From the NCBI RefSeq assembly GCF_964340395.1, contig NC_135558.1:8214001-8278000 (forward strand): 64,000 bases of DNA. Reading direction: 5' to 3'. A model generated the notes under the pieces. That model was not told the DNA's origin. It worked only from the letters and a program-made list of their open reading frames with translations, and searched no databases. Positions 51,116 through 64,000 of this stretch are shown piece after piece (the stretch's first letter is position 1; each line of letters starts with the position of its first letter). Both the position numbers and the translations under genes were made by a program. Source of the DNA: Glandiceps talaboti. Lineage: Eukaryota > Hemichordata > Enteropneusta > Spengelidae.

Positions 51116-54100
51116 AGACTTCATTTTGAAGTGAAACTGATATCTTTGTGTGTGCTCGTAATTGTCATGCATGTGACGTAATGGGGCCGCCACAAGGTCC
51201 TTGTGCAAAGCTGTGAACGTGGTGGATGCCCAGTGTGTTTAGGTTATTGTTTAGGCTTTGTTTCATGAAACTATGTACAAGACCACCACTGAGTGAGTCA
51301 CATGATATAAACCCATAGCTGTCCCTAGCCCCTGATCCACTCTGACACCTACATAACTCCGAACCATGCCCTTGACCCTACAACCAGGGATGCATGTTGA
51401 CATGTCTTCTAGTGGTAGTGTGTGTGGTCGAAGTCCAGCGGAGGAAAGGAATGATGAAACAACTTAATTAAATGCACTAGAAATGTTTAGCAAGTTGCAT
51501 CATAATAGTCCCTCTACCACTTTCTGCTAGAGGGACTGCGTGCATTAATGTTGGAAAAGAAACTATTGTTCGTGTGAGAACAGTGAAATATTTGATTCAG
51601 TGAGACAGTAATTCGTATTTCATGCAACCGTATATATCCGGCTCGTGTGTGCAAGCTGGTCAAGGACACCACGAGCTGACCCACCCTCTGCATACAAAAT
51701 TCTTTATCATGCTTTGTTGTCGAATGAACTATTTCCGAATTGGAAACAAGCCAACAGTGTATGACTTGCGATAAAAAAAAATTGTAATCGCTGCTAAAAG
51801 GTACACGGAGCGAGAAAGAAAATCGAAAACACCTCTACAAAGTTTTTGCACTGTGCATGCAACCGAGGTCCAGGGCAGGGTCGGGCTTCAAGACTGCAAA
51901 ACCACTCCCATACAGTGAATCAGTCACATGACACATACATGGACTTGCAGGTGCCACTGTACTGTCTGCGACAGCCATTACCATTCGGAGTGTTATATAA
52001 TTTTTGTGAAGCAAGTGCCCTTTCACCTACGCTATCAACAGCAGCCAAATTTATTGATCTCTGCAACTTGGTGTGCAGTGGGAAAATACGCGTTTTCCCC
52101 TTTCGATGACATCACCGTAAACACACATGTCCAGGTCAGTGCGACATTTCGCGGGAAAGGCCCAGTGTGTACCGTCAGCGTAATTCATTGGAAATACTAT
52201 TGAAAAGGTGGTCGAACTTTGCCCACGATATTTATGAGTCAGGGGGTATGTGCGATCAAACAAGGTGACGCAATAGACGTTTCTTTCCATATGGTTCGCA
52301 CCCGGAATTGTTTTTTACACCAGAGATTGCATCTTCAAGTTCCAGACCCAATCGCGTGTACCAAGAACGCGAATGTGAACACAGAAAGTACGTAGTGAAA
52401 TTCGATGCCGTAACCCCGAATAATGGGCGACCCTAGAATGCCACATTTCACTCGTGGATGACTCATCGGTACTACTAAATACTTCGAAGGTTAGCCATCG
52501 TGAATGTCATTAAAAATACGATGACGACATATGTATCAGTTCCGAAACGAAAACAATCGCTGCCATACATGGATTTGTTACCAACTATTACATTCAGATG
52601 AAAATAAGCACTGCCTTCGTGATCATGAATAACAAATATATAAAACGCATATACAAACAGAATGTAACATAGAAACAGCACCACGCCCTTGGACTTAGTT
52701 ACATGTCAATGTTTTTTTTTGACGTTTCTATGGTTACGTCAGATTTTTTGTAGTGCAGGTATGTTAATTTTCAAAGCTCAGAGAGAAAGCGTCATGCGTG
52801 GTGAGGATGAGATCATCTCAATCGTCGTGGTAGGCGAATCTATTTATAGCTTTGGCTTCGCCGTCAGATCCAATTACGCAGTGTAATTATGATTATTAGA
52901 GATGGAAATAACTGCTATCGAATATCAGTGCGGTCACACGTTAAAGATTATCTCATTTCAGAAAAAAATATCGACCACTTGTCCGTGGTGTTCTCACGAA
53001 GATAGATGTACCACGTATATCTAATAGCATCATCGTAAAACACAAGTGTTTTCAGTTTAGTTAAACAAAAACAAACTAAAAATGTGATTCATGTAATGAA
53101 CTGGATTGGAGCCAGTGACGTTAACCATGGACGTGTCCCATAATACAACCATCGCCATTTGTTCTGAATTTAAGATAATATTCACCGACAGATAAAATGA
53201 TACACAAAACTGATAAAAATGAATAGGCCCGATATGTCCAAAAAAAAACTACATTGTCACGAATCATTTTACATGTAAATCGTGTCTATGCCGAACAATG
53301 AGATCATAATTCCAGATGACCTTCCTTTGTGTCGAATATGAAATTGACATTAGAATTAATATGCATCGCCTGTTACATGATAGATTAGGAAAGGTCGAAT
53401 CAAATTCGATCAACGAACCTTCGTATTTGCATAAATTATACTAAGAGGATAAATACATTGTATATTTTATTTTTGGCACTACAATTGTTGAAATGCCCCT
53501 TTTAAATTTGTCATGGTTGTTCAAATATACTCTGAGTTATATTATGAGGGTTGTCAGTTTGTTGATATTTTACTTTTATTCATTTTATTTTTTTTAATTG
53601 TCTTTTTTTCACACGTTTCAGTATTTCACAATTTTGAACTTGGCAGAAATTGAACGGGTGACAATATAACAGCAAAAATACTATACAAGATATGATAATG
53701 CAACAATGAAGACACATATTCCAAAAATAAAGATAGTAAATGAATGTATTTAGTCAAGCAAAAAGTTAATGCTTTTGGCCTTAACATGAATCCATGTTTT
53801 CAATTAGTCGTTATAAATTTACTGGTACAATCGTATGACCCATATTAAGGTCAAGCCGAGGAATGAGCTATTTCTTGTTCAATGTCATTTTGTGAATTAT
53901 CGATTCACCCATGCCCACCTTAATTGTCCTCGCCCACAGTTTATATTCATGTATTTTATATGTATTATTCCGTTTTTTGTTCATTTAAATGTCAGCGGTT
54001 AACTTGGCTGTTTTAATATAATTCACATTTTCTGAGCAATATTACTATGTGTATCATCAATTTTCCTTATATTTTATTTTTTAATTATTATTTCCAATTT

Positions 54101-54133
54101 ATTTTTTCCCATACTCAATAACTATTTCGACCT

Positions 54134-54322
54134 ATGAGAAGTACACTGTTGTCTGTTTACGGCGTATTTACTGATCGATCTGTTCCTGTAGTGTTATGTT
54201 ATTTTCCGGGATATATCAATGTTATCGACCTAGTACGAGGCGTTTTAGAGTCGGGAAAGTACTCTATCGCCTGGGAAATCGTCAATAACAAATTGATTCT
54301 GGAGCACCATGCTTCCTGTTGA
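54134..54322 (+). other. Short ORF of uncertain status (62 codons)
   Basis: An ATG-initiated frame lies in a locally GC-richer patch inside AT-rich DNA. The product would be mixed hydrophobic and polar with no motif I recognise. There is no splice context or homology recognisable by eye. It is listed only because its composition is more protein-like than that of other short frames nearby; it may be noise. Confidence 0.12.
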
Positions 54323-54882
54323 CAGCGATCTAAACTCCGGTTCGGAGGTTATCGCGACCTCGACGAACGGCGAAGACGGTGGCCTGGTTTAGATAACAGA
54401 TTGTCATCAACAGTATCTCGAACCAATACGTCGGTGTGTTTATGTTTACAAATTACCGGGTTACAGTTCCTTATGTGTGAAATCTGTATTGTAATTTTAC
54501 TGAAATAATACCAATGCGGAATACGAAAATACGGTAATTCCAATAAACCAGTCAAATTAGAACTTCTGGGTTATCATTATCGGTTTTGATTTAGCAAGAA
54601 ATTGTGCCAAACGAAATTCCACGACTCCCGAAGACTGACGGCAATCTGCGCGGTTGACAGCTCTAGCAGCAACAGTTCGGAGAAATGTTATTGTTGTGCT
54701 GGACCATATACGTACATGCTCTGTTTTGTCGTCGCAGTACACTGCATTGCGCAGAGGTTAAGGGGTGTCATCATTGAAACGATGACGTCATGCGATGACA
54801 CGGGAAGTTACGGCCGGCATTCAACAACCAAAACAATAGAACTGAGAGGGGACTGTCCGGGTTTATTCTCGTGGGAAATGTG

Positions 54883-54922
54883 ATGGTGGTGGTGGTGGTG
54901 GTGGTGGTGGGGGGGGGGGGGG
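54883..54922 (+). repeat. (GGT)n and poly(G) tract
   Basis: Perfect GGT triplets run into a pure G run. The minus-strand poly-His/Pro frame across it is an artefact. Confidence 0.95.
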
Positions 54923-57900
54923 GCTTTTCCCCATTCACTTATCGAGCTCTGCATCCGTATCTGTACACCAGAAGATCTGGAACCATACATTTGGATGTAC
55001 ATATACACACACATATATGCAATCTCTAGCTGTAGATTGTGCTACCATTACATGTGAGTCAAAACACAGTTATAAAGTGACTGACATAATAGTCTTCTCA
55101 AATACATCCAGACATTTGCTTCAAAGATATTTCACTGAAAATCAGTGTCTGGTACTTTCCCAATCAATTTACTCCACACAAATCTATAACAAATAATTTC
55201 TTGTCAATATATATATATGTACCTGCATCTGACCAAACACCAAGTTAGAGAAATGAATATCTTTTATTGCAATAGCTCACATGCGTGTCAAGACAATAGG
55301 TACACTAATATCCCGTGTCTGGAGTTGTCATTCAGTGTCCTTTGTTTCATTTCCATGACGCTCATAATTATGCATGACCTATTGTTGTCTTAGGAAGCTT
55401 ATCGTCGCAGATTCAAGGACTTTGATTTTGACCGGAGCTGTGAGCATCTGTCAACTCCTGGCTCTGGCTTTGGAGTGAGGTCGTGAGGCCGAACTCAGGG
55501 CTTTGATAAATAAAAGTCTATGTTCCACTTACATCACATTCATCGTCTCGTATATACGGTTTATAGTTTCCCAACAATACTGACTGATCAGAAAGATTCG
55601 ATAATATATTGCATTCATTGAAATCATTTTAAATATTAAGATTTTACGGGAAAAAAGTCATTCTTATAGTAAATCACAGATATCACAATTAAGATTTGTT
55701 TGTGTTTATATCAAATTAAAATTAGATGGTCCCACCGCTGCCACCATATTAACGCCAAGGCATCTGTTGGTTCAAAATACCACTACAATGAATTTGTGTG
55801 ACGGTACTGCATTAATTAATATAACCAGTCTTTGGTCACCGGGATCTAATTGGTTGATGAGCCGAAGGCCAGAACTCCAACAGACTAGACGGACGCTTGG
55901 GACCGAGGTCAACATCTCTACGCCACCGCATATCATTCTCAATATAATTACCACACTCACTATTAACGTTCCCCCTTCACTAGATTTTTTGAGACCTAAT
56001 GGTCTCCTCTCCTCGCGCCACAACTATAACGAACGATTCATTGCATGGTTCCCAGCAGCAATTTTTTCAGGCTGATGGTACGATGGTAGAACTGGTGAGA
56101 TGTGACAATAGTAGTAGGATGTAAAAATCACAAATAATGCAAAGTTAGATAATACAATGGGTCAAAGTAAAATGTGACCCCACCCTTCTAAAATATGGCT
56201 CTTCCCGAGAACCGATATGTCAAAATCCCCTCCCCTCCTCTGATTCCCACCCTGGACGCTCTCTTAGTTTTTAACTATTAGTATTACCCAAGGGACTCTT
56301 TGTACGACTCGATCATTATTTTCAATATATAAAGTTCAGAACAAGTTGTGTGATGAGGAGACCTCCCGTAGCGTGTCCTCGGTAAGGACGGCATGTTATT
56401 ATAACCACTGTGACGTTTCAACTTACAGACATCAAAGAGTTGCATCTTTTCTCTTTTTTGAGGGAGGGGGGGTCTTATTGGTGTGGCTGTTGCTTCTGCC
56501 ATGAATATGCAAATCACAAATAAAGAGTGGGCTGAATTACATCGTCCATGTTCAACTTGTTTTATTTTTTTTTAAAGTAGAAAAATATGGTCAAGTTGTT
56601 TTATGCCAAAATAAGTGATCCATAAGCCATGACCACTTATCAGCAGCCTCGGCCTGGTGTGAAATATACTATTCACATTGCAGGGAGAAAATGTTGAATG
56701 AAACTGTAATAGTAAAGCAACCACGCGAGACACATTAATATTCATGTGGTATGACAGTTGTCATGGTAACACGTACGCTAACTATATGACTACACTATCG
56801 AGGAATGCGTGGTCTATGCAAGTTATGATTGGTATTCAAGCATTTTATGTACACACTTCCTGGCTTTCGAAAGTATATTTTTGTGTAACTATTACAAAAG
56901 TTGTGAGAGATAATTGGCCATGCTATGAAGTTGTGAGGGGTTATTAGGGACAGGGTGGGGCATGGTGATTATGTGTGGCATTTCCGACTGGGTTTGGACA
57001 ATGGTCGAATTCACATTGGAGACTCGGGGGTGGGGTGAAAGTTTAGTACATCCCGACCCCCCACCCCCAGAGTGAAATATTACAAGTGATATTGATGACA
57101 TCTTGAAGAAGGTAAAACAACGAAGTGTGACTAAGTGCATTCAGCAAATTAATTTGAGGTGATCAATTTACACCTACACATTGGACTATAACATGAAGTA
57201 AATGAAATTAGAACGAGGGAGTTTACAAGACTTTAAAAGAACAAATATTTCGTTTTGAAAAAAGGTGCAACCAATGATATAATGGGGAAAGGAAAGAGGG
57301 TGAGGAATTTAGTTAGGGGGTGAATGAGCAAATGAGCGGCGAGAGGGAAGAGATGGTGTGTGGAGGAGAGGGAAGGGGGAAACGTGTTCAGTGATTCCCC
57401 TTGAGTGATTCAACTTGTAGAATGCAAAACCCATCAGCCAATGTTGGTTGTCACGTACCATACGTACGCCGCGCCAAAAACCTTGCATTTGAATTGCTAT
57501 TATTACTGTGTTATTGTGCTCTCCCAGAAAAAAAAATGGAATGAAGGTCAGCTGAAAATTAGACCCCATAATGTTAAAAAATTTACAAAATATGCAAAAG
57601 TGGTGCCGCTATATAATCATTCATATTTCGAACTTATGATTGTTATAGTCAATGTTTGTAAGTTTTAATACGCATACAGCTAGCTCTTGAAGTATACTCA
57701 ACGAGGTTCGATACGGAGAGGGAAGACGTGTCGCACCTCGTGGCGTATACACCCAGAGCTATCATATACCCTACAAGGCCTTGAAGGGTATTGTGTTTAT
57801 AGAATATCGCTAACTGTCTAGCTTGTTCCTAGTTTTCAGTTTGTTCTTTTTTCTTCAAAACTCAAGCAACCGACACCACGGTTTCTCCCTTGCGTACCGA

Positions 57901-59470
57901 TGTCCTTGGAATGTATTGCAACGACGGGATCATGTATAAACATCCGTCCTTCCGGGTACTGCTCTGGGTCCCTGGATTGGTAGCTATATCACGACAGCAA
58001 GTTTCACGAATTCCCCAGCGCTCGATTTGATGAGACCGAGACCGGATATTCTTAGACAATAGATTTGAACACGTGATACAGGTATGGGGACCATCCTATT
58101 CTCTTTTACGTTGAGGAATGCCGATTAAATTTCATCCCCTTCAATCGCCACAATGACGTAAACAGTCAAACTTATTAATATTCATTATATTTTGTAAATT
58201 TCCGGCCTTATGTACGCAAGTTTCCATTACCAGGTTAACAACAAACCTTCCATAGAATCTCGCTTGATGAGTTACGCTAGAGAAACCATTCGTTTCCTGG
58301 GGGAAGCAAAGTCCTCTGTTTCTGACATTTACTATTCCTGTCATATTAAGTTTTCCAGTCGGCGTACGCGTTATTATGATGACGACTGCGTCCACCCTCG
58401 CGTAGTACAGTGTGGAGTACTTAGTTTCCATATTCCTTCCGCCAACTTCATGACACGGTAAAATATGTGTTCATTTCAGCTGTATGAATGAAGCTCTTTC
58501 GCATATAAATTTACCACACATTTCGTCTCAGTTTCTATCAAAATATTTACAAAAAAGTTTCTGTATTTAACTTCTCACACTATGTCGTTAGAGAATGGCA
58601 ATACTATTCTGTAACGGCATACTTCCTCATTCAGCGAAAAATGTTCGAAAATAAACCAACAACAAAGTGGCAAAACAACCACAACAAGTCTATTGTCTAA
58701 CAGAGGTACATGTGTAGGTACCGCCGGCTACTATCACATGACCACTTTCAGCACACGGTTGCAGTTGACGTTGACCTCGGATGACGTTTTATCGTAGCCG
58801 GCGAACTGACCTAGATTGAAGTAAACAGGAAGTGGGGAATCACGCCGTAATTAAAGTTTATTTACAAGTGGACTGGAATTCGTTCTATCCCAGGACGACT
58901 CAGGGTCATTTAATCTTGACGGATTCAGCGAGTAGTCTAATCTTGTGTGAAGGTGACTAACACATACGAATTTATATCTTTCGAAAAGAAATAAACCAAT
59001 GATAATGCAAATACATACACAACCCACGACAATGATCAACCACGTGGATTAGAGCACGATGCACAAAGTTAGCTGCAAATAACGTATCCTAACCCCCCCC
59101 CCCCCGAAATAATTGTTAATTTAAATTGTGGTTTTGATTTTTCCGGCATTTCTTTTTCTTTTCTTTTCTTTTCTTTTATCTGTAGAGCTTTGCGAAAAAA
59201 TAAATAAATAAACGGAACCTATCCATCAATGGGTGAGTATTGCTACATTTGCTGTGTACTATAATGTATTATGTATGTGACTAATACAGCCACGTCATCC
59301 GGTGTTACACCTGGAGGCGATATGATAAATTTACAGACACAAAAAACTACAATAAAATCATGGCACAGAATAGTATATCTATGCAGATGTGTATAAATAC
59401 GATGTTATACAGTGTCATGTATAAATGCCACACATACATGTATAAAATGATATATATATATGAGTGTGTG

Positions 59471-59474
59471 TATG

Positions 59475-59540
<66 letters not shown>

Positions 59541-59542
59541 AT
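59471..59542. repeat. (TA)n tract
   Basis: Alternating TA lies shortly before a poly(G) run. It is one of three long TA tracts within 1 kb. Confidence 0.97.
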
Positions 59543-59783
59543 TATTTACTATTATTTATTGGGGGGGGGGTGTAGGTACAAAACTGCGAAGCACAGGATG
59601 TACATTGTTGGTATAAACTGCCATATGACATATCCACAACTCGACTAAGTCAAATAGCTTCATATGAGTAGCGCTTGACAAATACCATCGACAGCGATGA
59701 ACCTCGGGTAGAAAAGTTCGTGACGTCACTAATAGTTTGCTAATCCATTCCGCAGAATCGGAAAATACCCCCGCACAAAACCT

Positions 59784-60146
<363 letters not shown>

Positions 60147-60354
60147 ATATATATAGTAAATAGTATCAAACTCGTAGAATAGAGTGCGCGATGCTTGGGT
60201 AAGCAATACACAATTAACTGCCAATAAATTCTTTCACACCTTACACATATAAATACAGTAACACAACGAGTAGCTGACAGTTGTCTGATGAACGCATTGA
60301 GCGTGAAACTCGGAGTTACAACTTAGCACCTCAAGTTCCAACCAACTTACTTTG

Positions 60355-60495
<141 letters not shown>

Positions 60496-61178
60496 AATGG
60501 AAACGCTGATTTAAGTATCCAACCAAAGGCTTTGGAGCTCAACACTAGTATTGTGAACATTTCTACTTCCAATCTGACGGTACAATTACGTTATGAAACT
60601 GATTCTACAGACTGCAGGTGATGATTAGGATGGCTGTTGGTTAGTTGTTTAAAAAAAAAAGAAAAAAAAGACATGTCACTAAAGTAACAAATAATAATGA
60701 TGATGATATCTGTTCCATTCATCTTTGTGACAAACTAGACACATGTGATAAAAATGACGTCATCAAGGTGTTAATCATGAATACCCTATAGCTACCCTAA
60801 TGAATACGTGGTGAAACTATTACTAATTGAATGACGTCATTGGTCTGGGTAAAATAGTCAGACGTTTACTAATTGCTGTTTATTATCAATATTTCCATAG
60901 CAACCACCATTTTGATAAGTCATTTTCGATTGACTCATTATTTGGTGTCTATTCATAAGTGCATACCTAATTAGGAACACACGATAGTTGACCTTTGAAC
61001 TCAATCATTTTGTGCGTTGAGTTTTGTAGATGACTCATATCATGTGGTAACTCTCTCATTTCTACAGAGGAAGAGAGGACCTGGCACCTGAAGGGAAACG
61101 AAAACATTTATAAGTCCACCTGATAGTGACGTCAGGACCATCTTTGTTTCCATGACAATATTATATACGTAAATAATG

Positions 61179-61248
61179 TCTGTCTGTCTGTCTGTCTGTC
61201 TGCCTGCCTGTCTGTCTGTCTGTCTGTCCGTGTGTCTGCCTGCCTGCC

Positions 61249-61325
<77 letters not shown>
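61179..61325 (+). repeat. (TGTC)n / (TG)n compound microsatellite
   Basis: TGTC and TGCC units (61180-61248) are followed by a perfect TG run to 61325. It has the same TGTC orientation as the loci at 6.1, 7.3 and 13.4 kb. Confidence 0.97.
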
Positions 61326-61329
<4 letters not shown>

Positions 61330-62060
61330 AAATGTATATCCATCCTTGCGACCATCAATTCATCCATCTGTCTGTTAGCCCATGGCCAGTTATGAAGTCC
61401 AAAGACACCCATCCCTACACCCAAGGGGTATATTCTCATTGATGTGTCACTGGTAGTATAGTGATATATGCATATGGTAATGGGATTGACCTTTGACATA
61501 ACAAGATTGATATTTCACAAAAAAAGATAGATTATGACAGCCTTGATTGATATGCATGGCAATTATAGTAATACATTAACAAAGAATAAAATCATTAAAA
61601 AAAATTCAAAAAGGAACAGCTTATCATATTTTAACAGTTGATATTTCTCATTTTTATTTGGCAGTATGACTCAGACACGTGCACTCAGATGAAGTGATTG
61701 AAAGAGAATCCAAGACCTAAAAAGCGTCAGCTGTGGGTTCTTCCTACAGGCTACAGGCCCACATACCGACATAGCCAACACCCACAGATTCTGTAGATGA
61801 TATCAAACGTGAGTGTAGGATGGATGGGGCGGAGATAGAGTCTAGTGGGAATATCACAGGAAACTGGCACAAAGAAGAATTATTTGCATTGAATACATAA
61901 CTGGGAGTGTAAGCTATGATGTCTTTGTCTTACATTCAATGTGGACGGAAGTTTGAATTATAACTACTCTGATTCAAAAGAATAATGTGACGAGCTTGAA
62001 GTGATGATCTGGAAAAATCAATCATACACATCATGTGACAACATAGATATGTATAACAAA

Positions 62061-62062
<2 letters not shown>

Positions 62063-62120
<58 letters not shown>
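62063..62120. repeat. (CA)n(TA)n microsatellite
   Basis: A CA run ends in a few TA units. Confidence 0.96.
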
Positions 62121-62236
62121 GGCACAAATTAACCTGTACACTCAATTATCATCACCTTAATTTATACATTTACTATTACCAATCACTTATTGCAGAAATC
62201 CAATGGAGAAATGTAGTCTTCTAACGAATGCAATAA

Positions 62237-62288
62237 AGATTCTATTCTATTCTATTCTATTCTATTCTATTCTATTCTATTCTATTCT

Positions 62289-62357
<69 letters not shown>
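62237..62357 (+). repeat. (TTCTA)n(TA)n compound repeat
   Basis: About eleven TTCTA pentamers grade into an uninterrupted TA tract. Confidence 0.96.
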
Positions 62358-62361
<4 letters not shown>

Positions 62362-62563
62362 GTATCAGGCATTCTCTTGCATTGAACAAGTAACCGGTAA
62401 CCGTGTGTAAGGTTCATGCGATCGTATCTATTCTCTTTGTTACATCAAAGAAAGCAAATACACGTACACGTCCATTGTATATCGACATTATAAAGAAATG
62501 GGGTTGCATACATAGTCTAATTGAAAGCAACAAAAAACATAGTCTAGCGACTAGACCGCGGAT

Positions 62564-62651
62564 GTTCTTCCGATACAATACGATACACGACCGAACTTCG
62601 CTATCGAAGCCCTCACTGCGAACTTCGTTCGGCTATCGTATCGGAAGAAAG
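62564..62651. repeat. GC-rich inverted repeat
   Basis: The left arm (62564-62600: CTTCCGATAC...CCGAACTTCG) pairs with the right arm (62619-62651: CGAACTTCGTTCGG...TATCGGAAG) around an 18-base loop. It is unusually GC- and CpG-rich for this AT-rich region. A smaller palindrome AGTCTAGCGACTAGAC lies just upstream at about 62541. Confidence 0.6.
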
Positions 62652-63109
62652 CCCGAAAGTCGCGATCGCGCAGCAAGACTACAAAAAGAAACACAGACAT
62701 GCATAAACTAGTCTTATCACGCGGTGTTCAGGCCTTGATGTTATCCACTTGTATTCGGATTGGGTTATATAACGTCTGAAAAAACATAAAAGCATTACAG
62801 GAAAAAACAATGCGTTTATATTTAGCTTTTTAATTTCCAGACAGATTGTAGCTGTATCTAATTAATATCAGCATGGGCTCAATATTTTCATTCTATTATT
62901 GATTATTTAAATGAAGTTGGTATATCAAAGTGATTTACCTCTTTTTATTATCTTAGCAGAGTGGGGTATTTATTTCTAAATAATGTCTCTTCTACATCAA
63001 TAGGTTTAATTTATTTCAGAACATCATCAAGACAACTAAAGGCGATTCACACATGTGTTGAATTACAACATGTACGGGTTGGGAATCAACCAACAACTTG
63101 ATCAAGTCT

Positions 63110-63425
63110 CGTAACACAGCTAAGAGCTAAGTGTCGCAATGTCAGAGTAGGCTCGATATGTTGTGCTATAAAATAAATTAAGATTTTGAGGTGCTTTTAA
63201 TAGCCATTATTTGAGCGATAGAGAGTTAATGTCGAAACACAGAAAATTTAGTTTTGTAAAATTTTAGTTTGTGTCATAACACAGTGCCGTAAAAGTACAG
63301 TAGAGTGGTGTCCTAACATATAAATATTTTAGTGTCGTAAATCTGTGTCGTAACATAGTTAAAAGCCGTAAAACATAGAAGACGTCGTTGTGACATGGTA
63401 AAGTTGGTGTCGTAAAACAGACGAG
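63110..63425. repeat. Degenerate GTGTCGTAA repeats
   Basis: The word GTGTCGTAA or a close variant recurs about ten times at irregular spacing, alternating with ACAGT/ACATAG. It looks like a decayed short-period array. The remaining sequence to the window end shows no gene. Confidence 0.45.
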
Positions 63426-64000
63426 TTGTGTTTATAGTGCTCTCTCGTGGGGGTGGGGGTCACGGTAAAGCCCAAGTTCACAGCCTCTACCCGTGAATAC
63501 ATGTAATTTATTCAAAAAGCGTGAAAGTGACCCATTGTTAAAGAAAATCAACATATCATTTACCTTTATTCTCATACTTTCTGAACATAGGGGCGCGGAG
63601 TATTTCTTAAATTATTGTTTTCTTTGCCTACCACGTTTTGACTTGAACATTTCCCTAACTTTATGGAAAGAACACTTGTAGTATAAAGTATATTGATACA
63701 TTTGTAGTAGCAGGATTCGTGTGATATTTTCTTAACAGAAATCTAAGCAGTATTAATACGTGTTCCTATGTTTCTAAAGCATGAAGACGTTTCTCAAGTT
63801 TAGCATTTTTTTGTGTGAAAAAAGTAACCAATGGGATTAGCTCCCCCCCCCCCCCCAGTTTAAACGACCTGATATGACACGATTTGAATGTCAATTTCAC
63901 AACATATAAATAACTGGGTCGTTTATTCATTGAATATTCTGATTGCAATGAATGGAAGTGGGTCAGCCATCGCAATGCCAGACAATTTCAAAACGTTAGA

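Larger units (their letters stand above)
51160..59450. other. No gene supported; scattered GC-richer patches
   Basis: Several locally GC-richer patches (51.85-52.45, 54.13-54.87 and 58.2-58.45 kb) contain short frames in more than one strand and frame, with no motif I recognise. A GGT/poly(G) tract lies at 54883-54922 and a full CRE at 54783-54790. These patches could be promoters or untranslated exons of genes outside the window, but nothing proves it. Confidence 0.4.

Noticed and set aside
51846-52203. Cys/His-rich segment (CRCHCTVCDSHYHSEC) that looks like a zinc finger
   Set aside because: The spacing does not fit RING, PHD or C2H2 families, the other frames are also open, and there is no supporting exon structure.

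Overview
The window is intron-rich, AT-rich eukaryotic DNA packed with microsatellites, minisatellites and small inverted-repeat transposons. Its three recognisable genes are metazoan. Introns of 0.2 to 4.4 kb, vertebrate-like GT/AG splice sites and abundant TGTC/TA/TG repeats fit a marine invertebrate bilaterian. I cannot assign a phylum from the sequence alone.

Three genes can be assembled with confidence, and two of them appear only as scattered exons. (1) URM1, minus strand, five exons from 30091 down to 26251, 105 codons ending in the Gly-Gly needed for thiocarboxylation: a ubiquitin-like sulfur carrier for tRNA 2-thiolation. (2) POFUT1, plus strand, seven coding exons from 33171 to 42444, 399 residues with a signal peptide, the fucosyltransferase motifs RFGNQ and HLRxGSDW, and a C-terminal KEEL ER-retention signal: it O-fucosylates EGF repeats such as those of Notch. 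(3) An intronless IER2/IER5-family immediate-early response gene, plus strand, 49084 to 49953, behind a compact upstream region with CRE, CCAAT and TATA-like elements. URM1 and POFUT1 are head to head and could share a promoter around 30.1 kb. The IER gene follows about 6.6 kb after POFUT1 on the same strand. No functional link between the three is evident.

The flanks (1-26 kb and 51-64 kb) hold no coding gene I can support. They contain compound TGTC/CT microsatellites (6.1, 7.3, 13.4 kb), minisatellites (14.4, 22.6 kb), diverged arrays with AGGTCA-like motifs (19-20 kb), a mixed inverted/direct repeat cluster (20.6 kb), long TA tracts with a fold-back element (59.5-60.5 kb) and further TG/TA/TTCTA tracts (61-62.4 kb). 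A possible orphan non-coding first exon lies near 10.35-10.52 kb. Several non-autonomous DNA transposon candidates are delimited by terminal inverted repeats, two of them with TTAA target-site duplications (41.3 and 44.9 kb), plus a two-copy family at 2.0 and 38.7 kb.

The most unusual observation is that three exon edges in two genes have been partially duplicated in tandem into neighbouring introns: POFUT1 exon 2 (exact 60-bp offset), POFUT1 exon 6 (ghost acceptors that still encode KSACDH and KNACDH) and URM1 exon 4. I see no evidence for a wholly new biological system.
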